From contig CAVRAZ010000002.1 of assembly GCA_963719135.1 (NCBI GenBank), positions 1 through 64,000 of the forward strand: 64,000 bases of DNA, read 5' to 3'. Of the stretch, positions 44,501-53,914 are shown piece after piece (positions within the stretch are counted from its first letter, which is position 1; every line of letters begins with the position of its first letter). Made by a program: the position numbers and the translations under genes. The stretch is from CAVRAZ01 sp963719135 (GTDB lineage Bacteria > Pseudomonadota > Gammaproteobacteria > DSM-19610). The notes below the pieces were generated by a model. It had not been told where the DNA came from. It was given only the letters and a program-made list of their open reading frames with translations, and searched no databases.

Positions 44501-47341
44501 GTGAGTGACTATAAAGCGACTCTGAATCTCCCTCAAACGGATTTCCCAATGAAGGCCGGCCTCGCCACGCGTGAAGTGGAGATACTTGCGCATTGGGAGA
44601 CGCTTGGTCTCTATGCCAAGATGCGCGAGGAGGCTGCCGGCCGCCCGCTGTTCGTGCTGCACGACGGCCCGCCTTATGCCAATGGCGAGATTCACATCGG
44701 CCACGCCGTCAACAAGATTCTCAAGGATATTATCGTCAAGAGCAGAACGCTTGGCGGATATGACGCACCCTACGTACCGGGCTGGGACTGTCACGGTCTG
44801 CCGATCGAGCTGAACGTCGAGAAGAAATTCGGCAAGGTTGGCCAGAAGATCGACGCCGCGACCTTTCGCGCCAGATGCCGCGAGTACGCCCAGGCGCAGA
44901 TGGAGGGGCAGCGCAGCGATTTCATCCGGCTCGGCGTGTTCGGCGACTGGCGGCGCCCTTATCTGACCATGGAGTACCAGGTGGAGGCGAATATCTGCCG
45001 CGCGCTCGGCAGGATCGCGGCCAACGGGCATCTCGACAAGGGATATAAACCGGTGCACTGGTGTACGGATTGCGGGTCGGCGCTGGCCGAGGCCGAGGTC
45101 GAATACGAAGAACGCACCTCGCCTGCCATCGACGTGCGTTTCCCGATCGCCGACGAGGAAGCGATGCTGAGCCGGTGTCACCATGCCGAGGACAAGGGGC
45201 AGGGGCCCGCCTCGGTCGTGATCTGGACGACCACGCCCTGGACGCTTCCGGCCAACCGCGCCGTCGCCGTGCATCCCGCGCTGGATTACGTTTTGGTCCA
45301 GGCGGACGTGGGTCAGGGCCCGGAGCGCCTGATTCTTGCCGAAGCGCTGCTGAAAGACGCCATGGCGCGCTATGACTGCGAGCGTTATCGCGTACTGGCC
45401 TACTGTCGCGGAGAGGTGCTCGAACACCTCAAGCTCAGGCATCCCTTTTATGACCGCCAAGTCCCCGTTATCCTGGGCGACCACGTGACCACCGAGGCCG
45501 GTACCGGCGCCGTGCATACCGCGCCCGGTCACGGACAGGAGGACTACGTGGTTGGCAGTCGCTATGGGCTGCCGGTCGACAACCCGGTCGGGCCCACCGG
45601 TGTATTCGTCGAAGGCACGCCGCTGTTTGCCGGGCAGCACGTGTTTGCCGCCAATGGTCAGGTGGTCGAGACGTTGAAAGCCCGGGGAGCGCTGGTGCGC
45701 GAGCGGGCGTTGCGGCACAGCTATCCGCACTGCTGGCGACATAAGACGCCGATCATTTTCCGGGCGACGCCCCAGTGGTTCATCAGCATGGACCAGCACG
45801 GACTGCGCGAAGGTGCGCTGGCGGCCATCGGCAACGTCGAGTGGTTGCCCGACTGGGGTCGCGCGCGCATCGACGGCATGGTGCGGACCCGACCTGACTG
45901 GTGTATTTCGCGGCAACGTGCCTGGGGTGTGCCGATCACCTTGTTCGTGCACCGCAAGACCGGCGCTCTGCACCCGCAGACCGACCGCCTGATCGAGGAA
46001 GTCGCGCTGCGCGTCGAGCGGCGAGGCATCGACGCCTGGTTCGACATCGATGTCACCGAGCTGTTGGGCACTGAGGCGGGCGACTACGAAAAAGTCACCG
46101 ATACGCTGGATGTCTGGTTCGATTCCGGTACCACGCATTTCAGCATTCTGCAGCACCGCCGCGAACTACGTTTTCCGGCTGACCTCTACCTGGAGGGTTC
46201 CGACCAGCACCGCGGCTGGTTCCAGTCGTCGCTGTTAAGTTCGGTCGCCATGCACGGCAAGGCACCCTATCGGCAGGTGTTGACTCACGGATTTACCGTC
46301 GACGCCAAAGGGCAGAAGATGTCCAAGTCCAAAGGCAACGTCGTGGCGCCGCAGAAAGTGGTCAACAGTCTGGGCGCCGACATTCTGCGTCTGTGGGTGG
46401 CGGCGACCGACTACCGCGGCGAAATGAGCGTCTCGGACGAAATCCTCAAGCGTACGGCCGACGGGTATCGGCGTATCCGCAACACCATGCGTTTCCTGCT
46501 CGCCAACATGGTCGGTTTCGACCCGATGGAGCACGCCCTCGCGCCGGAGGAGATGCTGATGCTCGACCGCTGGGTGGTCGAGCGCGCGCGGCTGTTGCAG
46601 GCCGAGATCGTCGGCTGGTATGAGTGCTACGAATTCCACCATATCTATCAGCGCGTCCATAATTTCTGCTCGGTGGACCTGGGCAGTTTCTACCTCGACA
46701 TCATCAAGGACCGGCAGTATACGACGCAGCGCGACAGTGTCGCGCGGCGGTCGGCGCAAACGGCGCTTTATTTGGTCGCCGAGGCGATGGTGCGCTGGCT
46801 CGCGCCCATACTCAGTTTCACCGCGGAGGAGATCTGGCTATTCCTTCCCGGCGAGCGCGAGGAATCGGTGTTTCTGGAGACCTGGTTCGTATTGCCAGAA
46901 ATGTTTCTCGCTGGCGAATCCGAATCCCAACGGTTCGGGATGACCTACTGGGACACCATCCTGCTGGTGCGCGAAGCCGTCAGCAAGGAACTTGAAAAGC
47001 TGCGCGTGTCCGGGGCGATCGGTTCGTCACTGGACGCCGAAGTGGATTTGTATGTGGATGGCGCACTGCTCGAACAGCTACAGCGACTGAACGACGAGCT
47101 GCGCTTCGTGTTGATCACCTCGTACGCCAAAGCGCAAGCGGGTCCGGCGCATCAGGCCGTTCTGGAGGTGCCCGTCGCCGGCCAGACGCTGGGTATTGCC
47201 GCCAGGGCGTCGTCCTATCCGAAATGCGTCCGCTGCTGGCACCACCGCGAAGACGTCGGCGATGATGCCGATCACCCGGGCCTGTGCGGGCGTTGTGTGC
47301 AGAACGTGACCGGTGCCGGCGAACGGCGTGTCTACGCCTGA
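44501..47341 (+). CDS. ileS: Isoleucyl-tRNA synthetase
   Basis: A 946-residue class I synthetase. HIGH motif: PPYANGEIHIGHA near residues 57-69. KMSKS motif: GQKMSKSKGN near 604-613. The editing domain lies between, and the C-terminus has a zinc site (CVRCWHHRED and CGRCVQNV). Start is GTG 44501, giving SDYKATLNLPQTDFPMKA, the family start. It is immediately followed by lspA. Confidence 0.98.
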   Translation: MSDYKATLNLPQTDFPMKAGLATREVEILAHWETLGLYAKMREEAAGRPLFVLHDGPPYANGEIHIGHAVNKILKDIIVKSRTLGGYDAPYVPGWDCHGLPIELNVEKKFGKVGQKIDAATFRARCREYAQAQMEGQRSDFIRLGVFGDWRRPYLTMEYQVEANICRALGRIAANGHLDKGYKPVHWCTDCGSALAEAEVEYEERTSPAIDVRFPIADEEAMLSRCHHAEDKGQGPASVVIWTTTPWTLPANRAVAVHPALDYVLVQADVGQGPERLILAEALLKDAMARYDCERYRVLAYCRGEVLEHLKLRHPFYDRQVPVILGDHVTTEAGTGAVHTAPGHGQEDYVVGSRYGLPVDNPVGPTGVFVEGTPLFAGQHVFAANGQVVETLKARGALVRERALRHSYPHCWRHKTPIIFRATPQWFISMDQHGLREGALAAIGNVEWLPDWGRARIDGMVRTRPDWCISRQRAWGVPITLFVHRKTGALHPQTDRLIEEVALRVERRGIDAWFDIDVTELLGTEAGDYEKVTDTLDVWFDSGTTHFSILQHRRELRFPADLYLEGSDQHRGWFQSSLLSSVAMHGKAPYRQVLTHGFTVDAKGQKMSKSKGNVVAPQKVVNSLGADILRLWVAATDYRGEMSVSDEILKRTADGYRRIRNTMRFLLANMVGFDPMEHALAPEEMLMLDRWVVERARLLQAEIVGWYECYEFHHIYQRVHNFCSVDLGSFYLDIIKDRQYTTQRDSVARRSAQTALYLVAEAMVRWLAPILSFTAEEIWLFLPGEREESVFLETWFVLPEMFLAGESESQRFGMTYWDTILLVREAVSKELEKLRVSGAIGSSLDAEVDLYVDGALLEQLQRLNDELRFVLITSYAKAQAGPAHQAVLEVPVAGQTLGIAARASSYPKCVRCWHHREDVGDDADHPGLCGRCVQNVTGAGERRVYA

Positions 47342-47353
47342 CGGGCCCGCATA

Positions 47354-47824
47354 ATGTGGTTCATGTGGTTGGCATTATCCGGGGTCGTGGTCTTGGTTGA
47401 CCAGATCACGAAACACCTGGCCGACAACACGCTGGTTTATGCGGAACCGGTTGCCATCGTGCCGTCGTTCAACCTGACGCTGCTGTACAACAAGGGCGCG
47501 GCGTTCAGTTTTCTGAACGATGCCTCGGGCTGGCAGCGCTGGTTCTTCGTGCTCATCGCTCTAGCCGCCATCGGGTTCATTCTGTACTGGCTCAAGCGGC
47601 TCGGGCCGGGCCAGCGGTGGACGGCGTTCGGTCTGGCACTGGTGCTGGGTGGCGCCGTCGGCAATCTCATCGATCGGCTGACGTTCGGATACGTAATCGA
47701 CTTCATACAACTCTATTACCGGGACTTTTATTGGCCTGCATTCAATATCGCCGATTCCGCCATTACCGTGGGCGTAGCCGCACTGATTTTGCAGAGTCTC
47801 TTTCATCGTGCGGAGGAAACCTGA
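47354..47824 (+). CDS. lspA: Lipoprotein signal peptidase LspA
   Basis: A 156-residue inner-membrane aspartyl protease with four hydrophobic segments. The active Asp pair lies in NLIDRLTFGYVIDFI and in FNIADSAI. It cleaves prolipoprotein signal peptides after lipidation. It is 12 bases after ileS and ends at 47824, with fkpB starting at the next base. Confidence 0.96.
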   Translation: MWFMWLALSGVVVLVDQITKHLADNTLVYAEPVAIVPSFNLTLLYNKGAAFSFLNDASGWQRWFFVLIALAAIGFILYWLKRLGPGQRWTAFGLALVLGGAVGNLIDRLTFGYVIDFIQLYYRDFYWPAFNIADSAITVGVAALILQSLFHRAEET

Positions 47825-48281
47825 GTGCAGATCGGCATGGGTTCGACGGTTACGCTGCACTACTCGTTGGCGTTCAGGGACGGCACGGTCGTGGCCAGCA
47901 GCTTCTGGGAAGAACCGCTCTGCATCACTATCGGCGAGGGTGCGCTGCACAGAACGCTCGAACTGGCGCTGCTGGGTCTGAGGGCGGGCCAGACCCAGGC
48001 GCTCGCCTTGATGCCGGGGCAGGCGTTCGGCGAGCGTGACGCCGCGGCGGAGTGCTGGATGCCCAGGAAGGCGTTTCCGGCGGACATCGCACTGGAAGTT
48101 GGATCGATTGTCGAGTTTGACGGGCCTGATGGAAAAGCTCTGACCGGTGCCTTGATGGACGTTCGAGCCGGACCGTGTGCTGGTGGATTTCAATCATCCG
48201 CTCGCGGGGCACGAAGTTATCTACCGCGTGGAGATCCTTTCAGTTGAAAGCCCGACCAACGATGCACTGGATTCTGATTAG
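47825..48281 (+). CDS. fkpB: FKBP-type peptidyl-prolyl isomerase FkpB/SlpA, frameshifted
   Basis: An FKBP-like protein with the SlpA insert domain: VTLHYSLAFRDGTVV near residues 8-22, ITIGEGALHRTLELALLGL near 35-53. The frame through MDV at 48163 continues correctly only one base later as EPDRVLVDFNHPLAGHEVIY and VEILSVES, ending TAG at 48281. The frame without a shift ends at 48247 with an unrelated tail. A one-base insertion (near C48164) therefore splits the gene. Start GTG 47825 is adjacent to the lspA stop. Confidence 0.87.
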
Positions 48282-48327
48282 CATCATGGGCGTCATGGAA
48301 ACGGTCATGTGCGCAGCGAGCCACTGA

Positions 48328-49260
48328 ATGGATATCCTGCTTGCCAATCCCCGCGGCTTCTGCGCAGGTGTCGACCGGGCGATCGAAATCGTCGAACGAG
48401 CGCTCGCACTGTTCGGCGCACCGATCTATGTGCGTCACGAGGTCGTGCACAACCGCTTTGTCGTCGAAGGTCTGCGCCGCAAGGGTGCGGTATTCGTCGA
48501 TGAATTGGACGAGGTGCCGGAAGGTGAGACGGTTATCTTCAGCGCGCACGGCGTGCCGCCCGCCGTGCGCGCGGCGGCACAGAAGCGGCACCTGAAGGTG
48601 TTCGATGCGACCTGTCCGCTGGTCACCAAAGTCCATCTGGAGGTCGTCAGGTTCAGCCAGGCCGGCAAGGAGTGCATCCTGATCGGACACGCCGGACATC
48701 CGGAGGTGGAAGGCACCATGGGCCAGTACGACCGGAGTTTCGGCGGCGACATGTACCTGGTCGAGACGCCGGATGACGTCGCCGGGCTGAAAATCCGCAA
48801 TCCGCTGGCGCTTGCCTACGTTACTCAGACCACGCTTTCCGTCGACGATACGTCGCGGGTGATCGATACGCTGCGGGAACGGTTCCCGGCCATCGAAGGG
48901 CCGAAGAAAAGCGATATCTGCTACGCCACCCAGAACCGCCAGGACGCGGTCGGGTCGCTGGCCGGGAAAGTCGACGTCGTACTGGTCGTCGGTTCACCCA
49001 ACAGTTCGAATTCCAATCGGTTGAGGGAGCTGGCGGAACAGCAGGGTACCAAGGCTTATTTGGTCGACGACCCCGAAGCCATTGATCCCGACTGGCTGCA
49101 CGGGTGCGGTTCCGTCGGCGTGACGGCGGGCGCGTCCGCGCCCGAGGCGCTGGTTCGCAGGGTGATCGACAGGCTGTCGGACTTGGGAGCTTCCGCGGTC
49201 GTCGAGGAGAGTGGGCGCAGAGAGGATATTACCTTTTCCTTGCCCGTGGAGTTGCGGTAG
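48328..49260 (+). CDS. ispH: 4-hydroxy-3-methylbut-2-enyl diphosphate reductase
   Basis: A 310-residue Fe-S enzyme, last step of the MEP isoprenoid pathway. The three cluster cysteines: GFCAGV (Cys12), DATCPLVTKVH (about Cys96), and SDICYATQNRQ (about Cys197). SPNSSNSNRL is the substrate loop near 223-232. It closes the ribF-ileS-lspA-fkpB-ispH run, 46 bases after fkpB. A pilus cluster follows on the opposite strand. Confidence 0.98.
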   Translation: MDILLANPRGFCAGVDRAIEIVERALALFGAPIYVRHEVVHNRFVVEGLRRKGAVFVDELDEVPEGETVIFSAHGVPPAVRAAAQKRHLKVFDATCPLVTKVHLEVVRFSQAGKECILIGHAGHPEVEGTMGQYDRSFGGDMYLVETPDDVAGLKIRNPLALAYVTQTTLSVDDTSRVIDTLRERFPAIEGPKKSDICYATQNRQDAVGSLAGKVDVVLVVGSPNSSNSNRLRELAEQQGTKAYLVDDPEAIDPDWLHGCGSVGVTAGASAPEALVRRVIDRLSDLGASAVVEESGRREDITFSLPVELR

Positions 49261-49269
49261 GAACGTATT

Positions 49270-49707
49270 CTACCAGCACTCGGAGGCGGAGCCCGTCCCC
49301 CCCGTAATGTCCTTCTTCCCTGTCTGCGTAAGCGTGAGTGTGCCACAACGTGTATCTGAGGTCTGGCCGTTCTGAGGTACGGCCTGCAACGTATAGGTCT
49401 GTGCGCCCAAGGTTCCTGCCACAAAGCTGATTTGGTAGAACGTCATCCCGCCGTCGTGCGGCGAAACGGTGAACGGCAACGCTATGGCTGCGCCGCCAGC
49501 ATCAACGTTATAGGCCCCGGCAGCGGTGTAATTCCTTTCCAGGAACTGCGCCAGCTCCATCAGGTCCGCCTTGGCGTTGCCCCGGCGCGTCTTGCGCACC
49601 TGATCCTGATAGGCCGGATAGGCTACGGTCGCCAGTATTGCGACAATCGCGACCGCGATCATCAGCTCGATCAGGGTAAAGCCCCCGCTGCGCATTTTCG
49701 TCTTCAT
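49270..49707 (-). CDS. pilE: Type IV pilin PilE-like (minor/major prepilin)
   Basis: A 145-residue prepilin: a 9-residue leader ending in G, cleaved by PilD before F (GG|FTLIELMIAV), with Glu at position 5 of the mature protein, then a long N-terminal helix. DTRCGTLTLTQTG and ASECW hold the terminal disulfide loop. It is the last gene of the leftward fimU-pilV-W-X-Y1-Y2-E set; in Pseudomonas PilE is a minor pilin required for initiating pilus assembly. Confidence 0.9.
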   Translation of the reverse strand: MKTKMRSGGFTLIELMIAVAIVAILATVAYPAYQDQVRKTRRGNAKADLMELAQFLERNYTAAGAYNVDAGGAAIALPFTVSPHDGGMTFYQISFVAGTLGAQTYTLQAVPQNGQTSDTRCGTLTLTQTGKKDITGGTGSASECW

Positions 49708-49719
49708 GGTCGGCTCCGG

Positions 49720-50028
49720 TTAGTCCACTTCGATCCATACTTCATCGACGACTGGCGGTGAACTTTGGGCAGACGGCGAAAGATGAAGGCTGACCTTTGT
49801 TCCGGTAGTCAGGTCTCCGATATCGGCGGACTGGCCGCTCGCGGGTGCGTGTACCACAAGCGCTGTGGCAAGTCGGAAGTAGTCACCTTTGACAACGACT
49901 ATTCTCTGACTGACGTTTATCTGTTCGATGTAGCCTGTGCGGCGATTGTCGTCCGCATTCGCGATCCAGGCGCTGGTCAGCAACACGAACAGCATCCCTG
50001 TCGCCAGGATGGATTTGCTGGATTTCAT
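49720..50028 (-). CDS. Small exported PilY2-like protein
   Basis: A 102-residue protein with a signal peptide (ILATGMLFVLLTSAWIANA) and a single small beta domain (RTGYIEQINVSQRIVVVKG near residues 30-48). It lies between pilY1 and pilE, exactly where PilY2 is found in Pseudomonas, and has the same size. Similarity to PilY2 is position plus size, not clear motifs. The ATG at 50028 follows GAGGAATG. Its pilus role is inferred from synteny. Confidence 0.6.
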   Translation of the reverse strand: MKSSKSILATGMLFVLLTSAWIANADDNRRTGYIEQINVSQRIVVVKGDYFRLATALVVHAPASGQSADIGDLTTGTKVSLHLSPSAQSSPPVVDEVWIEVD

Positions 50029-50060
50029 GTCGTCATTCCTCATGGTGAATATCGGTTGTT

Positions 50061-53000
50061 TCAACGTAACTGCCGCCAGGACTGGCGTCCGGTGTTGCCG
50101 GCGCCTTTTTCCACCACATGCAGGATGTTGCCGCTGGATCCGCTGATGTATTTGTGCTCGATATCGCCGGCCTCGACGATAGTCGGCGCACTGATGATCT
50201 CGTCAAAGCGAACTCCGCTGACCGGATACGGGTTGCCGTTGCTCGAAACGAAGTCGCTGCTGTCGATCTTGCCGTCACCGTTCAGATCGAACACCGAGTA
50301 GGCAAAGCGGCCGCCGTTGATGGCGTCGAGTTCCATTAGCCAGCCTTCGCCGCCGTAACCACAGCGGTCGGCGTTCGGAATGAGTGTACTGAAGATGACA
50401 CGGCCCTGGGTGACAAGCGGGTCGACGATCAGGCGTTCGCCCTCCGGGGTCCAGGTCGTGACCCCGGCGCTGGTGGTCGGTTTTTCCAGGTCCAGGTACC
50501 ACCCGTTCACGCTGCCGTAGTCGACCGCGTTATTCGATACCACACGTATGTCGAAGGTCTGGGTACCGAATACCTGATTGGTAAGCTGCACGTCGATGGT
50601 CTGCTGCTGCAGGTCGCCGCGCCCGGAAACGGTCAGGTCCTTGTCCCGAACGCCATAGAACGTGTTGATGGCCGGCGATGCAGGAACAATGTTGTCGCCC
50701 ACTTCGAAGAACTTGCCTGTCCCAAAGTAGACCATGTAACCACCGTCCGGGTAAATGCCAACGGCGGGACGATCCGTGATCGGTTGCACGTTGCCCGACG
50801 CGTCCACGGCGGTAAACAGCGGGTCGTTGACAGTACCAGCGCCGCTGGAGTGACTGAACGCGGATTTCCAGGTCGCGGTCGTCGCACCGCTCACATCGAA
50901 CTTCCACAGATTGCCGCGCAGGTCACCCGCATAAATGACGTCCGTGATCCGGTCACCATTGACGTCGACCGGAACCGGAGACGACAGCCCGTTCTCGCTC
51001 GTGCTAGAACCAACGCCTGTATCGATCTTGAGCGCGGCCTTGGTCCTCAGGTTGATGAGGAACAACACGGCATGATCGTTGGTGCTGTCATAGCCGTTGC
51101 CCACGATCGCGTACCAGTTGCCGTCGTTGAGCCTGGCGATGGTCGGCTGACCGAGAACATAGCCCATGTCAGCGTCGTCACTGTCGGTGAATTCCCACAT
51201 GACGTTGTTGGCGTCGAAGGCCGATGGATAGGTAACGTCGAGTGCGAACACGCCCTTGGCACCAGCGCCGGTGGCGCCTACCAGCACGGTTTTCCAACCG
51301 CCGGAAAGATAGGCGTCACCGATACGCGGTGAGCCATTGACGTAGAATTTGTGGTTGTAATTGGTAGTCGCGAGATCATCCAGCGCAGGAAACACGCTGC
51401 TTGGCACATAGGCAAACATCTCTGTGCCTGCGTTGCCGTTGAAGGCATGCAGCATGCCGTCGTTTGCGCCCACGTAAACGGTTGGGGTGCGATTGATATA
51501 GGCGAGCGCCGACCTGAAGGTGACGTAGGAACTGCCCTCCGTTCCCGGCAGGACCTTGTACCCAAAGTCCCTGTCGGTTGCGAATGCAGGGTTGGAGCCG
51601 ACGATGTCGCCGAGCACCGAACTTCTGGTCCGGAATCCGCCATTATAGGTACCGCCGGTGCTGGTGCTGCCGCGTAGCCAGGCGGCCAGCTCCGAACCGT
51701 AGGTCTGGTTGGCGTTTTGCTGGGTTGTGTTGGTCGTGTTCCATGCATAAGGGCCATTCGCGAGCAACGCCTGAACCATGCTGCTGTTGAGGTCCGATCC
51801 TGAGGTCAGACTCGTATAGTTGGACGGCCAGACAAAATCAATGCCTTTGCCCGTGGTCGAATAGGTTCTGTCGTAGGTGAATATCTTGCGGGTTGCGTAG
51901 GTCACCGTGGCGTTGGTGGAGGGCGGCAATTTGTCCTTTGCAGACCAGTCCGCCGATGCATTGACCAGACCGGTCGAACTGTTGATGCCGTAGGCGATCA
52001 GGTCGCCGGTCCAGTTGCTGCTGTCAAAGCGGGCCTGGTAGATCTTGGTGCCGGAATCCAGACGAGTCGAGTTGGTGGCCACTGCGGCTGCTGCTGCCTG
52101 GCCCTTGTACTGGGCGTCGGCAATGGCCTGCTGCAATGCATCGTTAAGCTGGGACGCGTTATTGGCGGTGAAGTACAGCCCGTTTCCGTAAGCCGCGGCG
52201 TCTTCGAGCATCTGGTTGCTCTGCGCAAACCCAATGGTATAGGTCTCCATGCGTTGTATCGGGAAATGCGGGTCCTGGTAGCTGCCGCCGTCGTTGTCGT
52301 TGCCGCTGGTCTTGAAGTCGGTGTCATAACCGAACTTGGCGATGTCGTCGAGATACAGGGAATATCCTTCTTCGCCTTCATTGCCGGACGGTTGGAAACC
52401 GTCTGAATATTGAGGGAAGTTCGGATAGTCGGAACTTGCCGTCGCGGGCGCCAAGCCGTCCCAGTTCGGTAAGGATCTGGAGGTGTCGGCAACGTCCGCA
52501 GGGTCATTCGTGGGGAAATTCGTATCGCGGGTTGGGTAACCGTCCGTAATGACGACCGCGAAGTTGTGCTGGCAGCGGTACTGGATCGGGCTGGTGTATG
52601 TCGTGTTGGTGTGATAGTAGCTGCTCAGCCCCCGAAAGTAGCGCGTGATTTCGTAGAGCGCCTCTGCCAGAGGGGTGTTGGTGCTGGCGGTGTAGCCACT
52701 GATCTTGGTGTCGATGGTCGACGTGCTGCTGCCGCAGTTAGCATCGATCGTGGCGCCGTGCCCGTAGTTCTGTGAGGACGGGCCATAAAACTGCGATACG
52801 CCAAAACGCACGCCTGTCGTCGTGTCGACCAAATTGGTTGCCGCCGCACGTGCGACCTGCATGCGCGTCTGGTTCGGTATCGTTCCGGTCGTCAGGTCCG
52901 TGCCGTTGGCGTAGGTGGCGTAAAGGTAGTCCAGGTAATTGCCCGAATAGCGCGTATTGCCGCCGCCGACAGGATCGGGAAGTTTGAGACACTTTGTCGT

Positions 53001-53312
53001 GGGGCCGCTCTGGCCCTGCTTCCAACCGGTTGAACAGGTGCCCGTGGTGACGGAACTGTAGAAAACGTTGCCGTCAGCCGGGTCCCAGCTATTGCTCCAA
53101 TCTGGGTAAGTCACCGTGCCATCGTAACCGTCAGCCCAGACAATGTTGTCCATACTTCCCGAGGTGTCGACCAGCAGCATGACATTGGGATCGGCGGACG
53201 CGCTGACGAACAGCGGAGTCTGGGAAATACTGACTGCCGACGCGGGTAACGATACGGTCATAGCGAGCGCGATGCCGTAGGAGAGCTTTGTCAGGATTGT
53301 CTTCGCTTTCAT
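50061..53312 (-). CDS. pilY1: Type IV pilus adhesin/assembly protein PilY1
   Basis: A 1083-residue exported protein. A signal peptide precedes a von Willebrand factor A domain with a MIDAS (VDTSGSMDNI near residues 49-58). The C-terminal beta-propeller contains the Ca2+ site DLNGDGKIDSSD, which in Pseudomonas controls pilus extension and retraction. PilY1 is a pilus-tip adhesin and mechanosensor. ATG 53312 is the family start; 15 codons upstream are not similar. It is the largest gene of the cluster. Confidence 0.93.
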   Translation of the reverse strand: MKAKTILTKLSYGIALAMTVSLPASAVSISQTPLFVSASADPNVMLLVDTSGSMDNIVWADGYDGTVTYPDWSNSWDPADGNVFYSSVTTGTCSTGWKQGQSGPTTKCLKLPDPVGGGNTRYSGNYLDYLYATYANGTDLTTGTIPNQTRMQVARAAATNLVDTTTGVRFGVSQFYGPSSQNYGHGATIDANCGSSTSTIDTKISGYTASTNTPLAEALYEITRYFRGLSSYYHTNTTYTSPIQYRCQHNFAVVITDGYPTRDTNFPTNDPADVADTSRSLPNWDGLAPATASSDYPNFPQYSDGFQPSGNEGEEGYSLYLDDIAKFGYDTDFKTSGNDNDGGSYQDPHFPIQRMETYTIGFAQSNQMLEDAAAYGNGLYFTANNASQLNDALQQAIADAQYKGQAAAAAVATNSTRLDSGTKIYQARFDSSNWTGDLIAYGINSSTGLVNASADWSAKDKLPPSTNATVTYATRKIFTYDRTYSTTGKGIDFVWPSNYTSLTSGSDLNSSMVQALLANGPYAWNTTNTTQQNANQTYGSELAAWLRGSTSTGGTYNGGFRTRSSVLGDIVGSNPAFATDRDFGYKVLPGTEGSSYVTFRSALAYINRTPTVYVGANDGMLHAFNGNAGTEMFAYVPSSVFPALDDLATTNYNHKFYVNGSPRIGDAYLSGGWKTVLVGATGAGAKGVFALDVTYPSAFDANNVMWEFTDSDDADMGYVLGQPTIARLNDGNWYAIVGNGYDSTNDHAVLFLINLRTKAALKIDTGVGSSTSENGLSSPVPVDVNGDRITDVIYAGDLRGNLWKFDVSGATTATWKSAFSHSSGAGTVNDPLFTAVDASGNVQPITDRPAVGIYPDGGYMVYFGTGKFFEVGDNIVPASPAINTFYGVRDKDLTVSGRGDLQQQTIDVQLTNQVFGTQTFDIRVVSNNAVDYGSVNGWYLDLEKPTTSAGVTTWTPEGERLIVDPLVTQGRVIFSTLIPNADRCGYGGEGWLMELDAINGGRFAYSVFDLNGDGKIDSSDFVSSNGNPYPVSGVRFDEIISAPTIVEAGDIEHKYISGSSGNILHVVEKGAGNTGRQSWRQLR

Positions 53313-53362
53313 GATCGAGACCTCAGTAGGACCTGCACATACCGATCGCAGTAACATGCGGT

Positions 53363-53896
53363 TTAGAGTTTGTAGATTGACTGCAACCGCGTAACGGTGT
53401 TGCCTGTTCCGTCAACGCCGCGCGCCGTGATTCGATAAACCGTTGCGTCGGGCAGCGGCTCGTCCGCCGCCTGGCTGCCCGAAAGGTCGGGAACCGGCGC
53501 CAGCTCCTCGATGATGTACTTGGGCAGGTTGGCGGTCGGGATTCCGTAAAGGCTGGTGCCGTAGGTAACCGACGTGGTCGAGCTGTTCCAGACGGTGCTC
53601 GACATGAAGATCGGCGCAGTACCGACATCTTCCTGTTTATAGAGTCCGGCGGCCGATCCATCGAATGCCGGCAGACCGCCCGCGGCAAGAAATGTCTCTG
53701 CGGCCCGGAGCGCCGACTCGGCAGCCTGCAGTGATCGCGCGGCGTTGCCCATGTTGCCGGCCATCTTTTCCTCCATGACCGTGTTCTGCATCGCGGCGAC
53801 TCCGACCAAGGTCATGACCAGCAGCATGATGAGCGATATGGCCAGCACGGCGCCCTGTTGTTTCTTGCGAGGTGCTGTATTAAGCCTGGCGTTCAT
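53363..53896 (-). CDS. pilX: Minor pilin-complex protein PilX
   Basis: A 177-residue PilX: QQGAVLAISLIMLLVMTLVGVAAMQNTVMEEKMAGN is characteristic, with the leader cut at G|A and no Glu5, as in PilX/GspK proteins. A long helix and a C-terminal beta region (VYRITARGVDGTGNTVTRLQSIY) follow. It helps the tip complex that primes pilus assembly. It lies between pilW and pilY1 in the standard order. Confidence 0.9.
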   Translation of the reverse strand: MNARLNTAPRKKQQGAVLAISLIMLLVMTLVGVAAMQNTVMEEKMAGNMGNAARSLQAAESALRAAETFLAAGGLPAFDGSAAGLYKQEDVGTAPIFMSSTVWNSSTTSVTYGTSLYGIPTANLPKYIIEELAPVPDLSGSQAADEPLPDATVYRITARGVDGTGNTVTRLQSIYKL

Positions 53897-53914
53897 GATG
53901 ATCTCTCCGCTTGC

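Noticed and set aside
44300..46156. 618-codon minus-strand frame over ileS
   Set aside because: Antisense to a standard isoleucyl-tRNA synthetase with intact HIGH and KMSKS motifs.
33084..48281. Programmed +1 frameshifting as the cause of the three breaks
   Set aside because: None shows a prfB-type slippery codon followed closely by a stop plus upstream Shine-Dalgarno; sequence error is simpler.
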